Counted from the stretch's first letter, positions 46,543 through 56,674 are shown. The stretch: DNA of 64,000 nt from an uncultured Bdellovibrionales bacterium (GCA_903833275.1 CAILEP010000020.1:124001-188000); one strand, 5' to 3'. Made by a program: numbers and translations. The notes: generated by a model not told the origin, from the sequence alone.

Positions 46543-47820
46543 GTTTTTAAACAAATTCGACGACACCTTTTTCGCTCTCGACTTTGTCGAAGAAGATTTT
46601 TTCACCGCCGACACTTTTTTTGTCGGCGTCACTTTTTTGGTAATCGATGAACCCGCCTCAGAGCTTGAGTCTGTGGTGGGGCTTAAACTTGAGCCTGAGT
46701 CGGCCGTTGGTTGTGTGGTTGAATCCGGAGCCAATTCGATGGCCTTACACTTGGTTTGTGGCGGGATATTATTTATATCTTGAGCTGCGGCCCAGTCCGT
46801 CGCGAAATTTTGTTCAACCACGGCCGTCGTTTCGTCGACCTTCACAATGACGCCGATTTCGCGAGCGGCAGAAAGCGAGTTCATTGAGAAATTCTCAGAG
46901 CCGACAAAAAATCGGGCGCCATCAACTATAATCATTTTCTGGTGCATGTAGGGCATTGCAGCCGTGGCGGGGTAGCCCATTGCGCGAGCCTGCACTCCGG
47001 CGCTGCTCAATTGTTTTAATCCGGGGACATTGTAACCTGAATTTGGGTTCATATCGCAAAGCGGGGTAATCACTTTTACGTCGACGCCGCGAGCATGGGT
47101 CGCAATGAGGGCGGCGATAACATCACGTTGACCCAAATTCTCAACCGTCAGTTCAATCGACTGTTGGGCCGAATTAATGAGAGCCAAAATCTCGCTCGTT
47201 GAATCGGTTGGGCTTATCACTAAGTTTGAATTCGAAAGTGACGGTGTCTCGCTGCCTCCGCTTTGAGAATTTCTTAAATCCGCAGCGAAAAGCGTTTGCA
47301 GATCGGCTACGATCGAAGCGTCACTGGTTTCGACGCCAGTATCTCGCTGAACCGGAAAGTTTTTGGTTAAGTTCAGTGTCATAATGTAGGCTCGGCTGTC
47401 GTCGACAATAAAAGTTTTAGCATGAGAAAGGCTGAAGGCTTTACTGGCTTGGTTGATTGTGATGCCGCGAGTTGCCTGAAGGTCATTGACGAAGGCATTG
47501 GTGCCCTTAAACATCCCCTTGTCGAAAATTATCTCAATAGTGACGCCTTTGCCGGCGGCAGTTTTCAGGGCGCTAATAACCTCGGGGTTCGACATTGAAA
47601 ACATCCACATCTGGATTTTATGCTGTGCGCTCAATATCGCGTTGATAACGGGCCTTTGGCTGTCAGGCCCTGGAGTCGAAAACACCGCCTCAGCGGTGAT
47701 GGGCTGGTCTGAGGTAAGACCCGATCTTGGTAGAGTTGCGCCCGCAAAAGCGAAGACCGCCACCATCTGCAGAAGCACCACATTCTTTGTGAACTTAAGA
47801 ACTGAATTTAGATTTTTCAT
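46510..47820 (-). CDS. Secreted phospholipase D-like protein
   Basis: A 436-residue protein taken from ATG 47820 with a GGAGG site upstream. A signal peptide is present (V-V-L-L-Q-M-V-A-V-F-A-F-A). Two PLD motifs are seen: H-A-K-T-F-I-V-D-D and H-Q-K-M-I-I-V-D-G followed by G-S-E-N-F. Two H-K-D motifs in one chain match bacterial PLD/nuclease proteins, which cleave phosphodiesters of DNA or lipids. The C-terminal 45 residues are rich in Lys, Ser and Thr and may bind nucleic acid or membrane. Secretion suggests action on host or environmental polymers, which is an inference. Confidence 0.88.
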   Translation of the reverse strand: MKNLNSVLKFTKNVVLLQMVAVFAFAGATLPRSGLTSDQPITAEAVFSTPGPDSQRPVINAILSAQHKIQMWMFSMSNPEVISALKTAAGKGVTIEIIFDKGMFKGTNAFVNDLQATRGITINQASKAFSLSHAKTFIVDDSRAYIMTLNLTKNFPVQRDTGVETSDASIVADLQTLFAADLRNSQSGGSETPSLSNSNLVISPTDSTSEILALINSAQQSIELTVENLGQRDVIAALIATHARGVDVKVITPLCDMNPNSGYNVPGLKQLSSAGVQARAMGYPATAAMPYMHQKMIIVDGARFFVGSENFSMNSLSAAREIGVIVKVDETTAVVEQNFATDWAAAQDINNIPPQTKCKAIELAPDSTTQPTADSGSSLSPTTDSSSEAGSSITKKVTPTKKVSAVKKSSSTKSRAKKVSSNLFKNLTAKELHLAS

Positions 47821-47932
47821 GAAAGCCCCTCCTGCCGGGCAAAGTAAGCTGAAAAGGGGGGCGGGCGCAAGCCATGTGTGCCTTATAATTAGCTTTTGAC
47901 TCACATCTTTCGCCCCTGATAGATTCACCAGA

Positions 47933-50701
47933 ATGGTTAATAAGGTATTCACTAAAATTTTCGGCACCAGTCATGAACGCGAAATGCGCCGGTTGCAGCC
48001 TCAAGTCGAATTGATTCGTTCTTTTGAGCCCAAAATTCAGGGGCTTACGGACGCGCAACTCGTTGCCAAAACAGCAGAGTTTAAAGAACGCTATTCGCGC
48101 GGCGAAACAGTTGATTCTCTTTTGCCAGAAGCCTTTGCTGTCGTTCGTGAAGCCGGCAAGCGTGTTCTTGGTATGCGTCACTATGACGTTCAAATGATCG
48201 GCGGGATCGTGTTAAATCGCGGTGGCATTGCCGAGATGCGCACAGGCGAAGGTAAAACACTCGTTGCGACTTTGCCGATGTATCTCAATGCATTGACGGG
48301 CAAAGGCGCGCACCTTGTTACAGTTAATGATTACTTGGCCAAGCGCGATTGCGAGTGGATGGGTCGAATCTATAATTTTTTGGGTCTTTCGACTGGCACA
48401 ATTGTGCATGAGCGAACTGATGCTGAACGCAAAGCGGCCTATGGTGCTGATATAACTTATGGCACCAATAACGAATTCGGCTTTGATTATCTGCGCGATA
48501 ACATGAAATTTGATCTCGAAGATTACGTTCAGAGACCTCATCATTTCGCAATTGTCGATGAGTGCGATTCAATATTGGTTGATGAGGCACGTACGCCGTT
48601 GATTATTTCAGGATCGTCTGAAGATTCGACCGAGAAGTATTACGAGATCAACAAGTTGATACCGCAGTTGAAGCGCGATGTCCATTTTACGATGGAAGAG
48701 AAATCGCGTTCGGTTTCAATCACCGAAGAGGGTAACGCCAAGTGCGAAGAGCTTTTGGGCGTTGGCAACATGTATGAGCCCCAAAACATCGAGCTAATTC
48801 ATCACATTTATCAAGGCCTCAAGGCCCACCATCTTTATCATCGCGACGTTGAGTATATGATCAGCAATGGTGAAGTTGTGATCGTTGATGAGTTCACTGG
48901 CCGTCTAATGCCAGGTCGCCGCTGGAGTGATGGAATGCATCAAGCTGTCGAAGCCAAAGAGGGCGTCGAAGTGCGAAGCGAGAACCAAACGCTGGCGACA
49001 ATTACTTTTCAAAATTTCTTTAGAATGTACGAAAAGCTATCGGGCATGACAGGGACGGCTGAGACTGAAGCTGTTGAATTTAAGAAGATCTATAATCTAG
49101 ATGTCACGGTGATCCCGACCAACAAACCGGTTCAGCGTAAAGACGAAGAAGACATTGTTTACAAAAACGAAGCCGCGAAATTTCGCGCCATCATTAAAGA
49201 TATTAACGAGCGAAATACCAAGGGCCAACCAGTGTTGGTCGGTACCGTTAGCATCGAGCGCTCAGAGCGAATCAGTAATCTCTTGAAAAAAGAAGGCGTC
49301 AAACACAACGTCTTAAATGCCAAACACCATGAGCGAGAGGCTGAAATTGTATCTCAGGCTGGGCGCAAAGGCGCGATTACGATCGCCACGAACATGGCTG
49401 GTCGAGGTACCGATATCGTTTTGGGTGGTAACCCAGAGGCGTTGGCCAAAAATGACGCCGGATCTGAAACTGAAAACGACGCCTACGTAGAGGCTGTTGC
49501 GAAATATAAAACCATTTGCGCTCAAGAAAAAGAAGACGTGGTTGCGGCTGGTGGTCTTTATATTATCGGAACCGAACGCCATGAAGCGCGACGCATCGAC
49601 AATCAGTTGCGGGGTCGTGCCGGTCGTCAAGGTGACCCTGGCGAATCGCGCTTTTATCTATCTTTAGAAGACGATTTGATGCGTAAGTTTAACGGCGAAC
49701 GCATTCAAAAAATAATGAATATGATGAATGTGCCAGAAGACGAGCCGATCATGGCTCGCATGGTGAGCAATGCCATTGAGGGTGCCCAACGTAAAGTTGA
49801 AGGGCACAACTTTGATATTCGAAAACATCTTCTCGAATATGACGATGTGATGAACAAGCAGCGCACCGTGATTTACGGGCTGCGCCGAAAAGTTCTCAAC
49901 GGTGTCGAGAGTGAACTTGATCAAATTCTTTTAGACATGCTGAGCGACACGACCTCGAACCTTCTCGATAAATTTGCTGACGAAAAAACGAAGCCGCAGC
50001 TTTGGGATGTCAACGGCATGCAGATCGCCCTTCAGCAGCAGTTTGGTGTGACTGTACAGATCGAGCCCTCGCAAATGACTGTCGAAGGCCTTACCCAGGC
50101 GGTAAAAAATGCTGTTAAATCGCACTATGATCTACAGCGCGAAACCCTAGGGGATTTCTGGCGTCAGATGCAAAAAATGATTTTGCTTCAGACCATCGAC
50201 GCCCGCTGGAAGGATCACTTAAAAATCATCGATTATCTACAAGATGCCGTTCGTCTTCGTTATACAGCTCAAAAAGACCCGCTCGTTGAATACAAAAAAG
50301 AGGGTTTTGCGGCTTTCGAACGGATGAATGATACAATTGCCTCTGAGGTCGTTGAAAAAATTATGAAGGTGAGGCTTGTGTCGCGTGAAAATGCCGACGA
50401 AGCCATTGCGGAGCAAGAGCAGCGCCGCCGCCAACAGCAGAAGTTGAATTACCAAGGCAGCGAGGCTTCAGAAGCGGCCAGTGTATTGAAGCGAGCAACC
50501 CCTGGCCCCGTGGCGAACGCGCCGATGGGTTCGGCAGGTGGTGGTGGTGGGCTTGAAGGTTTGCCTCCGGGCTTTCCGTCAAGATCAGGGCGTCAGCCCG
50601 AGCGTCAGGGTGGCTCATTAGACCGATCTCCAGACGATGGTCCAAAGTTAAATCGGCAGCAACGCCGTGAAATCGAAAAGAAAAAGAATAAACGCGTCTA
50701 G
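47933..50701 (+). CDS. secA: Preprotein translocase ATPase SecA
   Basis: A 922-residue SecA motor. The Walker A motif is M-R-T-G-E-G-K-T-L-V, the DEAD-like box is V-D-E-C-D-S-I-L-V-D-E-A, and the second nucleotide-binding fold has N-M-A-G-R-G-T-D-I-V-L-G-G and R-G-R-A-G-R-Q-G-D-P-G. The C-terminal end lacks the C-x-C-x8-C-H/C zinc site found in many SecAs; it ends in a Gly-rich linker and a basic tail (R-R-E-I-E-K-K-K-N-K-R-V). It is divergent from the phospholipase-D-like gene. Confidence 0.97.
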   Translation: MVNKVFTKIFGTSHEREMRRLQPQVELIRSFEPKIQGLTDAQLVAKTAEFKERYSRGETVDSLLPEAFAVVREAGKRVLGMRHYDVQMIGGIVLNRGGIAEMRTGEGKTLVATLPMYLNALTGKGAHLVTVNDYLAKRDCEWMGRIYNFLGLSTGTIVHERTDAERKAAYGADITYGTNNEFGFDYLRDNMKFDLEDYVQRPHHFAIVDECDSILVDEARTPLIISGSSEDSTEKYYEINKLIPQLKRDVHFTMEEKSRSVSITEEGNAKCEELLGVGNMYEPQNIELIHHIYQGLKAHHLYHRDVEYMISNGEVVIVDEFTGRLMPGRRWSDGMHQAVEAKEGVEVRSENQTLATITFQNFFRMYEKLSGMTGTAETEAVEFKKIYNLDVTVIPTNKPVQRKDEEDIVYKNEAAKFRAIIKDINERNTKGQPVLVGTVSIERSERISNLLKKEGVKHNVLNAKHHEREAEIVSQAGRKGAITIATNMAGRGTDIVLGGNPEALAKNDAGSETENDAYVEAVAKYKTICAQEKEDVVAAGGLYIIGTERHEARRIDNQLRGRAGRQGDPGESRFYLSLEDDLMRKFNGERIQKIMNMMNVPEDEPIMARMVSNAIEGAQRKVEGHNFDIRKHLLEYDDVMNKQRTVIYGLRRKVLNGVESELDQILLDMLSDTTSNLLDKFADEKTKPQLWDVNGMQIALQQQFGVTVQIEPSQMTVEGLTQAVKNAVKSHYDLQRETLGDFWRQMQKMILLQTIDARWKDHLKIIDYLQDAVRLRYTAQKDPLVEYKKEGFAAFERMNDTIASEVVEKIMKVRLVSRENADEAIAEQEQRRRQQQKLNYQGSEASEAASVLKRATPGPVANAPMGSAGGGGGLEGLPPGFPSRSGRQPERQGGSLDRSPDDGPKLNRQQRREIEKKKNKRV

Positions 50702-50742
50702 GGGCGCTTTGTTGCCAAGATTCACTGTAATACAATGTGAAC

Positions 50743-51375
50743 ATGGCGAATTGCCCTAAATGTCAGAGTGAAATCCCCGATGACTTCGGCTTGGTGACCT
50801 GCGCGAGTTGCGGAAACCAAGTGCTCATTAATTTTGATGGTCAGGTGACAGTTAATGAGAAAGCCGATGGGCCTCCTGCCGGGATGGCCATTGACCCTGG
50901 CAGCAACGTGACATCAGACACGGCGGTAAAAAGAATGATGGATCGCCAGCACTCAGTGGTGGGCCAATTGTCTGAACAACTCTCGGTCGAAATTTCGCAA
51001 GGCCCACCGGCACATTTAACGGGTGATTTGCAAGAGCTCAGCCCAATTGAGCCCGAAGTGAAGCGCATCGTGACCTCTGACATGAGTGACGTGGCCGACT
51101 TTGCAAACTCGCCGATGTCACAAGCGCGCGAGGGCTCGTTGCTATTTGATATTTATATCACGGGAGTAGATACGGCCGATATTCGACAGCGTGTTAAAGA
51201 GGTCCTGACCGATATACGATTTGTTTGGGACGCCGATGCGCACTTTGCAAAACTTCGCAATGGTGAGCTTCGGCTCAAAAATATTTCAGCAATTAAGTCA
51301 GCAATTATCATTCAGAGGCTTCGTTCGGTTCCGGTAGAAGTCAGGTGGGAGCAACATGCCATTCATCAAGCGTAG
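50743..51375 (+). CDS. Zinc-ribbon protein, unknown function
   Basis: A 210-residue protein. A C-P-K-C-Q-S-E-I-P and C-A-S-C-G-N-Q ribbon opens the sequence, then a mostly disordered middle and a C-terminal alpha/beta domain (about 125-210) that I cannot name. ATG 50743 is chosen; an in-frame GTG lies at 50737. Starts 41 bp after secA. Its end overlaps the next gene by 20 nt. Confidence 0.7.
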   Translation: MANCPKCQSEIPDDFGLVTCASCGNQVLINFDGQVTVNEKADGPPAGMAIDPGSNVTSDTAVKRMMDRQHSVVGQLSEQLSVEISQGPPAHLTGDLQELSPIEPEVKRIVTSDMSDVADFANSPMSQAREGSLLFDIYITGVDTADIRQRVKEVLTDIRFVWDADAHFAKLRNGELRLKNISAIKSAIIIQRLRSVPVEVRWEQHAIHQA

Positions 51376-52084
51376 ACCCTTAAGCTTTCGACTCGATTTG
51401 TATTTCGGAGGCTTGTTTTTGACCAGCTTAATAATGGGGAGTGGCCTTTTTTTGAGCCCCAATTGCGCTTTAGCCGAAGAAGAAAAGCCGGCTGCAGAAA
51501 AATCGGAAGGCGGCAAAGCCGAAGAGGGTAAGGCTGAAGAGGGTAAGGGCGAAGAAGGCAAGGCCAAGCCCGAGGGCTCAGATCGCGAATGGGCTAAGCG
51601 CACAACCAAGCTCAATGTTCTTCAGGCTAAAATAAAAGGGCTTAACGAAGAGCTGATAACTTACGTGAAGGCGAAAAACGGGGGCTACGTTATCGCCGAT
51701 GAAAAAGGCGTTAAAATCGACGTCATGAAAAAAATTGGTGAATCTCAGAGAGAGCTGATTAAGGCTCTCGGGGATTATAATCACGACAAAGACGAGTTAA
51801 AGTACCGTTACCCCGAAGAAGGGGCCTTGATTGAGCGCAAATATGTACCCATGCGAGGGCAAACCGTCGAGCAGGTTGAAAAAGAACTGGGGCTCAATGG
51901 CGATTTAACCAGAACAAAGCAGGCCGTTGATAAAAAATATGAAGCTTTTGTTGGTGAAAAACCGATTCTAGCACCAAAAGCGACAGTGAACCCTGAGGCC
52001 ACGTTGAAAAAGACGCACTCAAAAAAATCGTCTCACGAGCCGGCAAATGGCGAGAAGCCTGAACGTCTAAAGCTCAGCCAGTAG
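51356..52084 (+). CDS. Secreted charged protein with E-E-G-K-A repeats
   Basis: A 242-residue protein starting at ATG 51356 inside the previous gene's end. A signal peptide (F-G-G-L-F-L-T-S-L-I-M-G-S-G-L-F-L) leads to A-L-A. A short repetitive section A-E-E-G-K-A-E-E-G-K-G-E-E-G-K-A follows, then a helical coiled-coil domain (about 80-200) and a basic Ser/Lys tail. Probably periplasmic. Not recognised. Confidence 0.7.
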   Translation: MPFIKRRPLSFRLDLYFGGLFLTSLIMGSGLFLSPNCALAEEEKPAAEKSEGGKAEEGKAEEGKGEEGKAKPEGSDREWAKRTTKLNVLQAKIKGLNEELITYVKAKNGGYVIADEKGVKIDVMKKIGESQRELIKALGDYNHDKDELKYRYPEEGALIERKYVPMRGQTVEQVEKELGLNGDLTRTKQAVDKKYEAFVGEKPILAPKATVNPEATLKKTHSKKSSHEPANGEKPERLKLSQ

Positions 52085-52106
52085 AACGAGTCGTTGGCAA
52101 AAATAT

Positions 52107-52469
52107 CTATTCGCCGACCGGCTTAAAAGTTTTGTCATCGGGCTTTGCGATCGGCGTTAGCTTTATCGGGGTCTCAGATGGGCCGACATAAGTGACATGA
52201 CCATCGGAAAAAAATACGTAAGTCGTTTCGCCATCGTGAGCCTCTTCGGAGCGATTGACATAAACCCATCGATCTTGCCCATGTTCGCGCCCGGTGCGTG
52301 TGGGGCTACCGACTGTGGCTAGCACATCAGGCTTGGTCATTCCGACTTCAACCTTGCGCAGGGCTTGGCTTTGAGCCGTTGAGCATGAAACGGCGCTGGC
52401 TAACAAAGCGGCACATGCGGCGAGGCTAAAGAAAGAAAATATTTTTCGACAAAAACTGATTTGCATCAC
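52107..52469 (-). CDS. BamE/OmlA-like lipoprotein
   Basis: A 120-residue lipoprotein; signal ends A-V-S-C. The mature part has the SmpA/OmlA pattern: L-R-K-V-E-V-G-M-T-K-P-D-V-L-A-T-V-G-S-P and D-R-W-V-Y-V, then T-T-Y-V-F-F-S-D-G-H-V. BamE stabilises the outer-membrane protein assembly machine; this could be BamE or a related single-domain lipoprotein. The start is uncertain (GTG 52469 or ATG 52466). It is convergent with the gene at 51356. Confidence 0.8.
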   Translation of the reverse strand: MMQISFCRKIFSFFSLAACAALLASAVSCSTAQSQALRKVEVGMTKPDVLATVGSPTRTGREHGQDRWVYVNRSEEAHDGETTYVFFSDGHVTYVGPSETPIKLTPIAKPDDKTFKPVGE

Positions 52470-52632
52470 CTCTTAAGTTTATCGGCAAAGGGCGCCCGCT
52501 GAAAACACAATTCGCAAATCTGGGCGGCCAGAATATTCCTCTATCAACGCATTGCACTAGCGATAGTTATTCTTATGGCCCCTAATATATATCTCTATAG
52601 ACAACTAACATCAGAAAATTCGGAAGTGCTCA

Positions 52633-53181
52633 ATGGATTACAACCGTGAAGATTACAACAAGGGCGGGCTTATTGCTTTTATGGGCTCCGTGCTTTTTTG
52701 TCTGGGCTTTTTTGTTTACATTTCATTCATACACCCCGGCGTTGATCTAAAAGAAATCCCCGAACAGGTTGCCGGTAGTGACATGAATTTAGCGGCGAAT
52801 ACTCAAGCCGCAGACCCAGACGTATCGAAGGTCGCAAAACCTTGGGAAGAAAACGCCGACATGCTGGCTCATGGTAAAGTTGTTTTTAAAAACAATTGTG
52901 AAATCTGCCATGGCGTCGAAGGCAAAGGCGATGGCGTTGCCGGTAAAGCTCTTCAGCCCCCACCGCGAAATTTTGTTGAGGGCAAGTGGAAGAAAGGTGG
53001 CGCCTCTCAAGAGCTCTACCTCACCATCCAAAACGGGCTCGAGGGCAGCTCAATGGCTTCGTTTAAGCATCTGCCAAAAAATGATCGCTGGGCGGTTATT
53101 CAGTTTATTCGCTCGATCACTCAAAATAAAACCAAAGATGATTCGGCGAAGCTCGAAGCTTTTGCGCAGAAAGCAGAATAA
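52633..53181 (+). CDS. Membrane-anchored monoheme cytochrome c
   Basis: A 182-residue protein with an N-terminal membrane helix (about 13-33) and one class-I cytochrome c domain. The heme site is N-C-E-I-C-H-G; a likely Met ligand is in G-S-S-M-A-S-F. It opens the caa3 oxidase operon and is a plausible electron donor to the subunit II cytochrome. Preceded by a 163-bp intergenic region; a weak promoter with TTGCAC at 52552 is possible. Confidence 0.88.
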   Translation: MDYNREDYNKGGLIAFMGSVLFCLGFFVYISFIHPGVDLKEIPEQVAGSDMNLAANTQAADPDVSKVAKPWEENADMLAHGKVVFKNNCEICHGVEGKGDGVAGKALQPPPRNFVEGKWKKGGASQELYLTIQNGLEGSSMASFKHLPKNDRWAVIQFIRSITQNKTKDDSAKLEAFAQKAE

Positions 53182-53204
53182 CCAATGATGGGTAATCAAC
53201 TTTA

Positions 53205-54062
53205 ATGAACAGAATTTTGGCCGCATCGATTTTTTCATTGGTCTGCACAGCCGGTCTTTCGGCGTGGGCTTATGATATTAATCATACTCCGCGACAGACG
53301 TCTGATCAGAAACCAGTTGAGTTGCAAGATGTCGGTGTCACTGAACACCGCGGCCAAAATTTAAATCTTGATCTCGAATTTCAAAACGAAATGGGTGCTA
53401 AGGTAAAATTGGGCGAATACTTTAATCACGGTCGCCCCGTTATGATGGCGATGGTCTACTTTGACTGTCCGAATCTCTGTAACATGCAGCTCAATGGGTT
53501 TGTTGATACGATTAAAAAAATGAATTTAAGACTCGGCCAAGATTACGATCTTGTCGCCGTCAGCATGGATTCAAAAGAAACGCCGATGCTAGCCGCAAAG
53601 AAAAAGGCGAATTACATTAAAGCTCTAGGCCTTGTCGATGCGGGCGAAATTGCGCGCATTGAAAGTTCTTGGCATTTTCTTGTTGGCCAAGAGGCCCCGG
53701 TAAAAGAACTCGCTCAAAAATTGGGCTTTTCGTACAAGTGGGATGCTGATCAAAAGCAATTTTCACATGCGGCGGCCACTTATCTGATCACCCCGAATGG
53801 CGAAATATCTCGCTATATATATGGCATCGAATTTCAGCCCGACACCATGCGCTTGGGCCTCGTTGAAGCCGGGCAGGGGCGTATCGGCACGATCGTCGAT
53901 GAAATTACACTTTTCTGTTTTCAATTTAATCCGCATAAAAATAAATATGTGCTTTACTCGTTCAACTTGATGCGAGTGGGGGCACTTTTGACAGTGATTT
54001 TATTGGCCATCGCTTTAATTCCATTTTGGTGGAGAGAAAGACGACGGCGCCCAGTTGGCTGA
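53205..54062 (+). CDS. SCO1/SenC-family copper chaperone
   Basis: A 285-residue protein with a signal peptide and the thioredoxin-like SCO domain. The copper site is D-C-P-N-L-C-N-M (C-x3-C) with the conserved His in Q-F-S-H-A-A-A-T-Y. A membrane helix near the C-terminus (L-L-T-V-I-L-L-A-I-A-L-I-P-F-W) anchors it, so it is unusual in having the anchor at the C-terminal end. It supplies or reduces copper for the CuA site of subunit II. Its place between cytochrome c and coxB supports this. Confidence 0.92.
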   Translation: MNRILAASIFSLVCTAGLSAWAYDINHTPRQTSDQKPVELQDVGVTEHRGQNLNLDLEFQNEMGAKVKLGEYFNHGRPVMMAMVYFDCPNLCNMQLNGFVDTIKKMNLRLGQDYDLVAVSMDSKETPMLAAKKKANYIKALGLVDAGEIARIESSWHFLVGQEAPVKELAQKLGFSYKWDADQKQFSHAAATYLITPNGEISRYIYGIEFQPDTMRLGLVEAGQGRIGTIVDEITLFCFQFNPHKNKYVLYSFNLMRVGALLTVILLAIALIPFWWRERRRRPVG

Positions 54063-54088
54063 TTGATAGGTTAAAGGAGTAGTTCATC

Positions 54089-55072
54089 ATGAGTTTGGCG
54101 ACGGTCATAGCTTCAATCAATACGCTTTTTATAAGCGTTGTTTCGCACGCGGCCGGCGGATCGTTCATGCCACCTCAGGGCACGAAGGTCGCTGAAAAAG
54201 TCGATTCGTTATATAGGTTTCTTGCCGGGGCAAGTGTCATATCTTGCATTCTCGTTTTTGCGAGCATGTGCATTTTTGCTTATCAATATCGACGCCGCCC
54301 AGGTGTTAAGTCGGCTTATATTTCACACAATACGCTGGCTGAATTTCTTTGGAGCTTCATCCCCTTCTGTATTTTTATGGTGGCCTTTGCGTGGGGCTGG
54401 TACGTTTATCACGACCTTCGCACAATGCCGAAAAATGCCTTTGAGGTTCACGTTCACGGTCAAAAGTGGAATTGGACTTTCGAATACAAGAGCGGCCGCA
54501 AATCGGCGGGCGAACTCTATGTCCCAGTAAATACGCCAGTTAGAATGATTATGGATTCAGCTGACGTCATTCACAGCTTTTACATCCCGGCGTTCAGAAC
54601 AAAACAAGATGTGGTGCCCGGCCGTTATTCAAATATTTGGTTCGATATCGAAAAGCCTGGCAACTACCAGGTTTTCTGCGCCGAATATTGCGGCCAAGGT
54701 CACTCGGCAATGTTAGCTAAAATTCACGCTTTACCGAAAGATAAATTCGACGAGTGGCTTCAGAATGACCCCTATAAGGGTTTGACGCCTGTGCAAGTTG
54801 GCGAAGCGGTTTTTAAAGCAAGGTGCACGGCTTGTCACAATGCCACTGCTGAGAAAAAAGTCGGCCCGGGCCTTCAAGGCGTTTTTGGTCACCAAGTTGA
54901 CCTTGAAGGCGGCGATAAAGTCACAGCTGATGAGAATTACATTCGCGAGTCAATTTTGTATCCGGCAGCGAAAATTGTTAAAGGGTTTCCGAATGCAATG
55001 ACGCCATTTTTGGGTCAGCTCGGCGAACAAGAGCTATCGGGTGTCATCGAATATATTAAGAGTCTGCAATAG
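54089..55072 (+). CDS. coxB: Cytochrome c oxidase subunit II with fused cytochrome c
   Basis: A 327-residue subunit II. Two membrane helices (about 45-65 and 85-107) precede the cupredoxin domain with the CuA motif C-A-E-Y-C-G-Q-G-H-S-A-M. A C-terminal cytochrome c domain has C-T-A-C-H-N, so this is the caa3 layout. It accepts electrons from the cytochrome c and passes them to heme a in subunit I. An AAGGAG ribosome-binding site precedes the start. Confidence 0.96.
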   Translation: MSLATVIASINTLFISVVSHAAGGSFMPPQGTKVAEKVDSLYRFLAGASVISCILVFASMCIFAYQYRRRPGVKSAYISHNTLAEFLWSFIPFCIFMVAFAWGWYVYHDLRTMPKNAFEVHVHGQKWNWTFEYKSGRKSAGELYVPVNTPVRMIMDSADVIHSFYIPAFRTKQDVVPGRYSNIWFDIEKPGNYQVFCAEYCGQGHSAMLAKIHALPKDKFDEWLQNDPYKGLTPVQVGEAVFKARCTACHNATAEKKVGPGLQGVFGHQVDLEGGDKVTADENYIRESILYPAAKIVKGFPNAMTPFLGQLGEQELSGVIEYIKSLQ

Positions 55073-55081
55073 GGAGTCGTC

Positions 55082-56674
55082 ATGGCCACAGCACAAGTAG
55101 TTAGTGAAAAAAATTATCTCAACGAAAGTAAGGGCCTCTGGTCTTGGCTGACGACGCTTGATCATAAGCGCATTGGCCTTCTTTATATGGTGGCTGTTCT
55201 CACGTTTTTCTTGCTCGGTGGTCTCTTTGCAATGCTTCTGCGAGTTGAGTTGTTTGCGCCCGGCAAAACCATAATGGATGCGAGCCAATACAATCAGGTG
55301 ATGACTTTGCACGGTACGATCATGGTGTTTATGGTGATCATTCCGGGTATCCCCGCTTTCTTGGGTAACTTTATTTTACCGCTTCATATCGGCGCAAAAG
55401 ATGTCGCCTTTCCGCGAATCAATTTGCTGAGTTGGTATTGTTTGATCACAGGCGCGAGCATCGCGTTTTTCTCTTTGTTTAAGAATGGCGTTGATACGGG
55501 CTGGACGTTCTACACGCCGTATTCAATTCAAACTTCAAACGGTACGACCTTCGTGGTTCTCGGCGCTTTCGTTATGGGCTTTTCGTCAATTTTGACGGGT
55601 CTTAATTTTATCGTGACGATTCACACCTTGCGCGCACCCGGCATGAGCTTTTGGCGCCTGCCACTTTTTGTATGGGCGCTTTACTCGACGGCGGTTATTC
55701 AGGTTTTGGCGACTCCAATTCTCGCAATTACGCTGCTTTTAATAGCCGCCGAGAGACTTCTTGGCATTGGTATTTTCGACCCGAAGCTTGGCGGCGACCC
55801 GGTGTTATTTGAGCATTTCTTTTGGTTCTACTCTCACCCAGCTGTTTACATCATGATTTTGCCCGCCATGGGTGTTGTGAGCGAACTCATTACTGCTTTT
55901 TCTCATAAGACGATCTTTGGCTATAAAGCGATCGCCATGTCTTCAATCGGCATCGCTGCGGTTAGCTTTTTTGTTTGGGGCCATCACCTTTTCGTCGCAG
56001 GCCAATCAGAAGTCGCCGGCATCGTATTTTCTTTTATCACCATGCTGGTGGGTGTGCCGACCGCAATTAAGACATTCAATTGGATCGCGACGCTCTACAA
56101 AGGTTCAATTCAGTTTCAATCGCCAATGCTCTTTGCACTCGGATTTTTGTTTCTTTTCACCATCGGCGGCGTGACCGGGATTATTTTGGCCACGATTGGC
56201 GTCGATGTGCACTTTCATGACACTTATTTCGTCGTTGCCCATTTTCACTACGTGATGGTCGGCGGGACTTTAATGGCGATCATGGGCGGGATCTATTATT
56301 GGTTTCCGAAAATATTTGGCAGAATGTACAACGAATTCTGGGCGCGTGTGACGTTCGTTCTTATTTTTGTGGGTTTCAACGTAACGTTCTATCCACAGTT
56401 TGTTTTGGGTTCGATGGGGATGCCTCGGCGATACTATGACTATTTGCCAGAATACACTTCGCTCAACCGAATCTCGTCTGTCGGCGCCTGGACAATCGGC
56501 ACCGGTTTTCTTATTGCCCTTTTTGTTATTATCCATGGTTTGTTGAAAGGCAAAAAAGCTGAAATGAACCCTTGGGGTGCAAAAACTTTAGAGTGGACGA
56601 CGTCGTCGCCACCACCACACGAAAATTTTATTAACGAACCCATCGTAACGGCAGGCCCATATGAGTACCGCTAA
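55082..56674 (+). CDS. coxA: Cytochrome c oxidase subunit I, subtype A2
   Basis: A 530-residue heme-copper oxidase core with 12 helices. Heme and CuB ligands are seen in [24 protein letters not shown] and [13 protein letters not shown]. In most A-type enzymes the H-P-x-V-Y segment has Glu (proton gating); here it is Ala with a preceding Tyr-Ser, the Y-S-H-P signature of subtype A2. The stop overlaps the coxC start by 14 nt. Confidence 0.96.
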   Translation: MATAQVVSEKNYLNESKGLWSWLTTLDHKRIGLLYMVAVLTFFLLGGLFAMLLRVELFAPGKTIMDASQYNQVMTLHGTIMVFMVIIPGIPAFLGNFILPLHIGAKDVAFPRINLLSWYCLITGASIAFFSLFKNGVDTGWTFYTPYSIQTSNGTTFVVLGAFVMGFSSILTGLNFIVTIHTLRAPGMSFWRLPLFVWALYSTAVIQVLATPILAITLLLIAAERLLGIGIFDPKLGGDPVLFEHFFWFYSHPAVYIMILPAMGVVSELITAFSHKTIFGYKAIAMSSIGIAAVSFFVWGHHLFVAGQSEVAGIVFSFITMLVGVPTAIKTFNWIATLYKGSIQFQSPMLFALGFLFLFTIGGVTGIILATIGVDVHFHDTYFVVAHFHYVMVGGTLMAIMGGIYYWFPKIFGRMYNEFWARVTFVLIFVGFNVTFYPQFVLGSMGMPRRYYDYLPEYTSLNRISSVGAWTIGTGFLIALFVIIHGLLKGKKAEMNPWGAKTLEWTTSSPPPHENFINEPIVTAGPYEYR

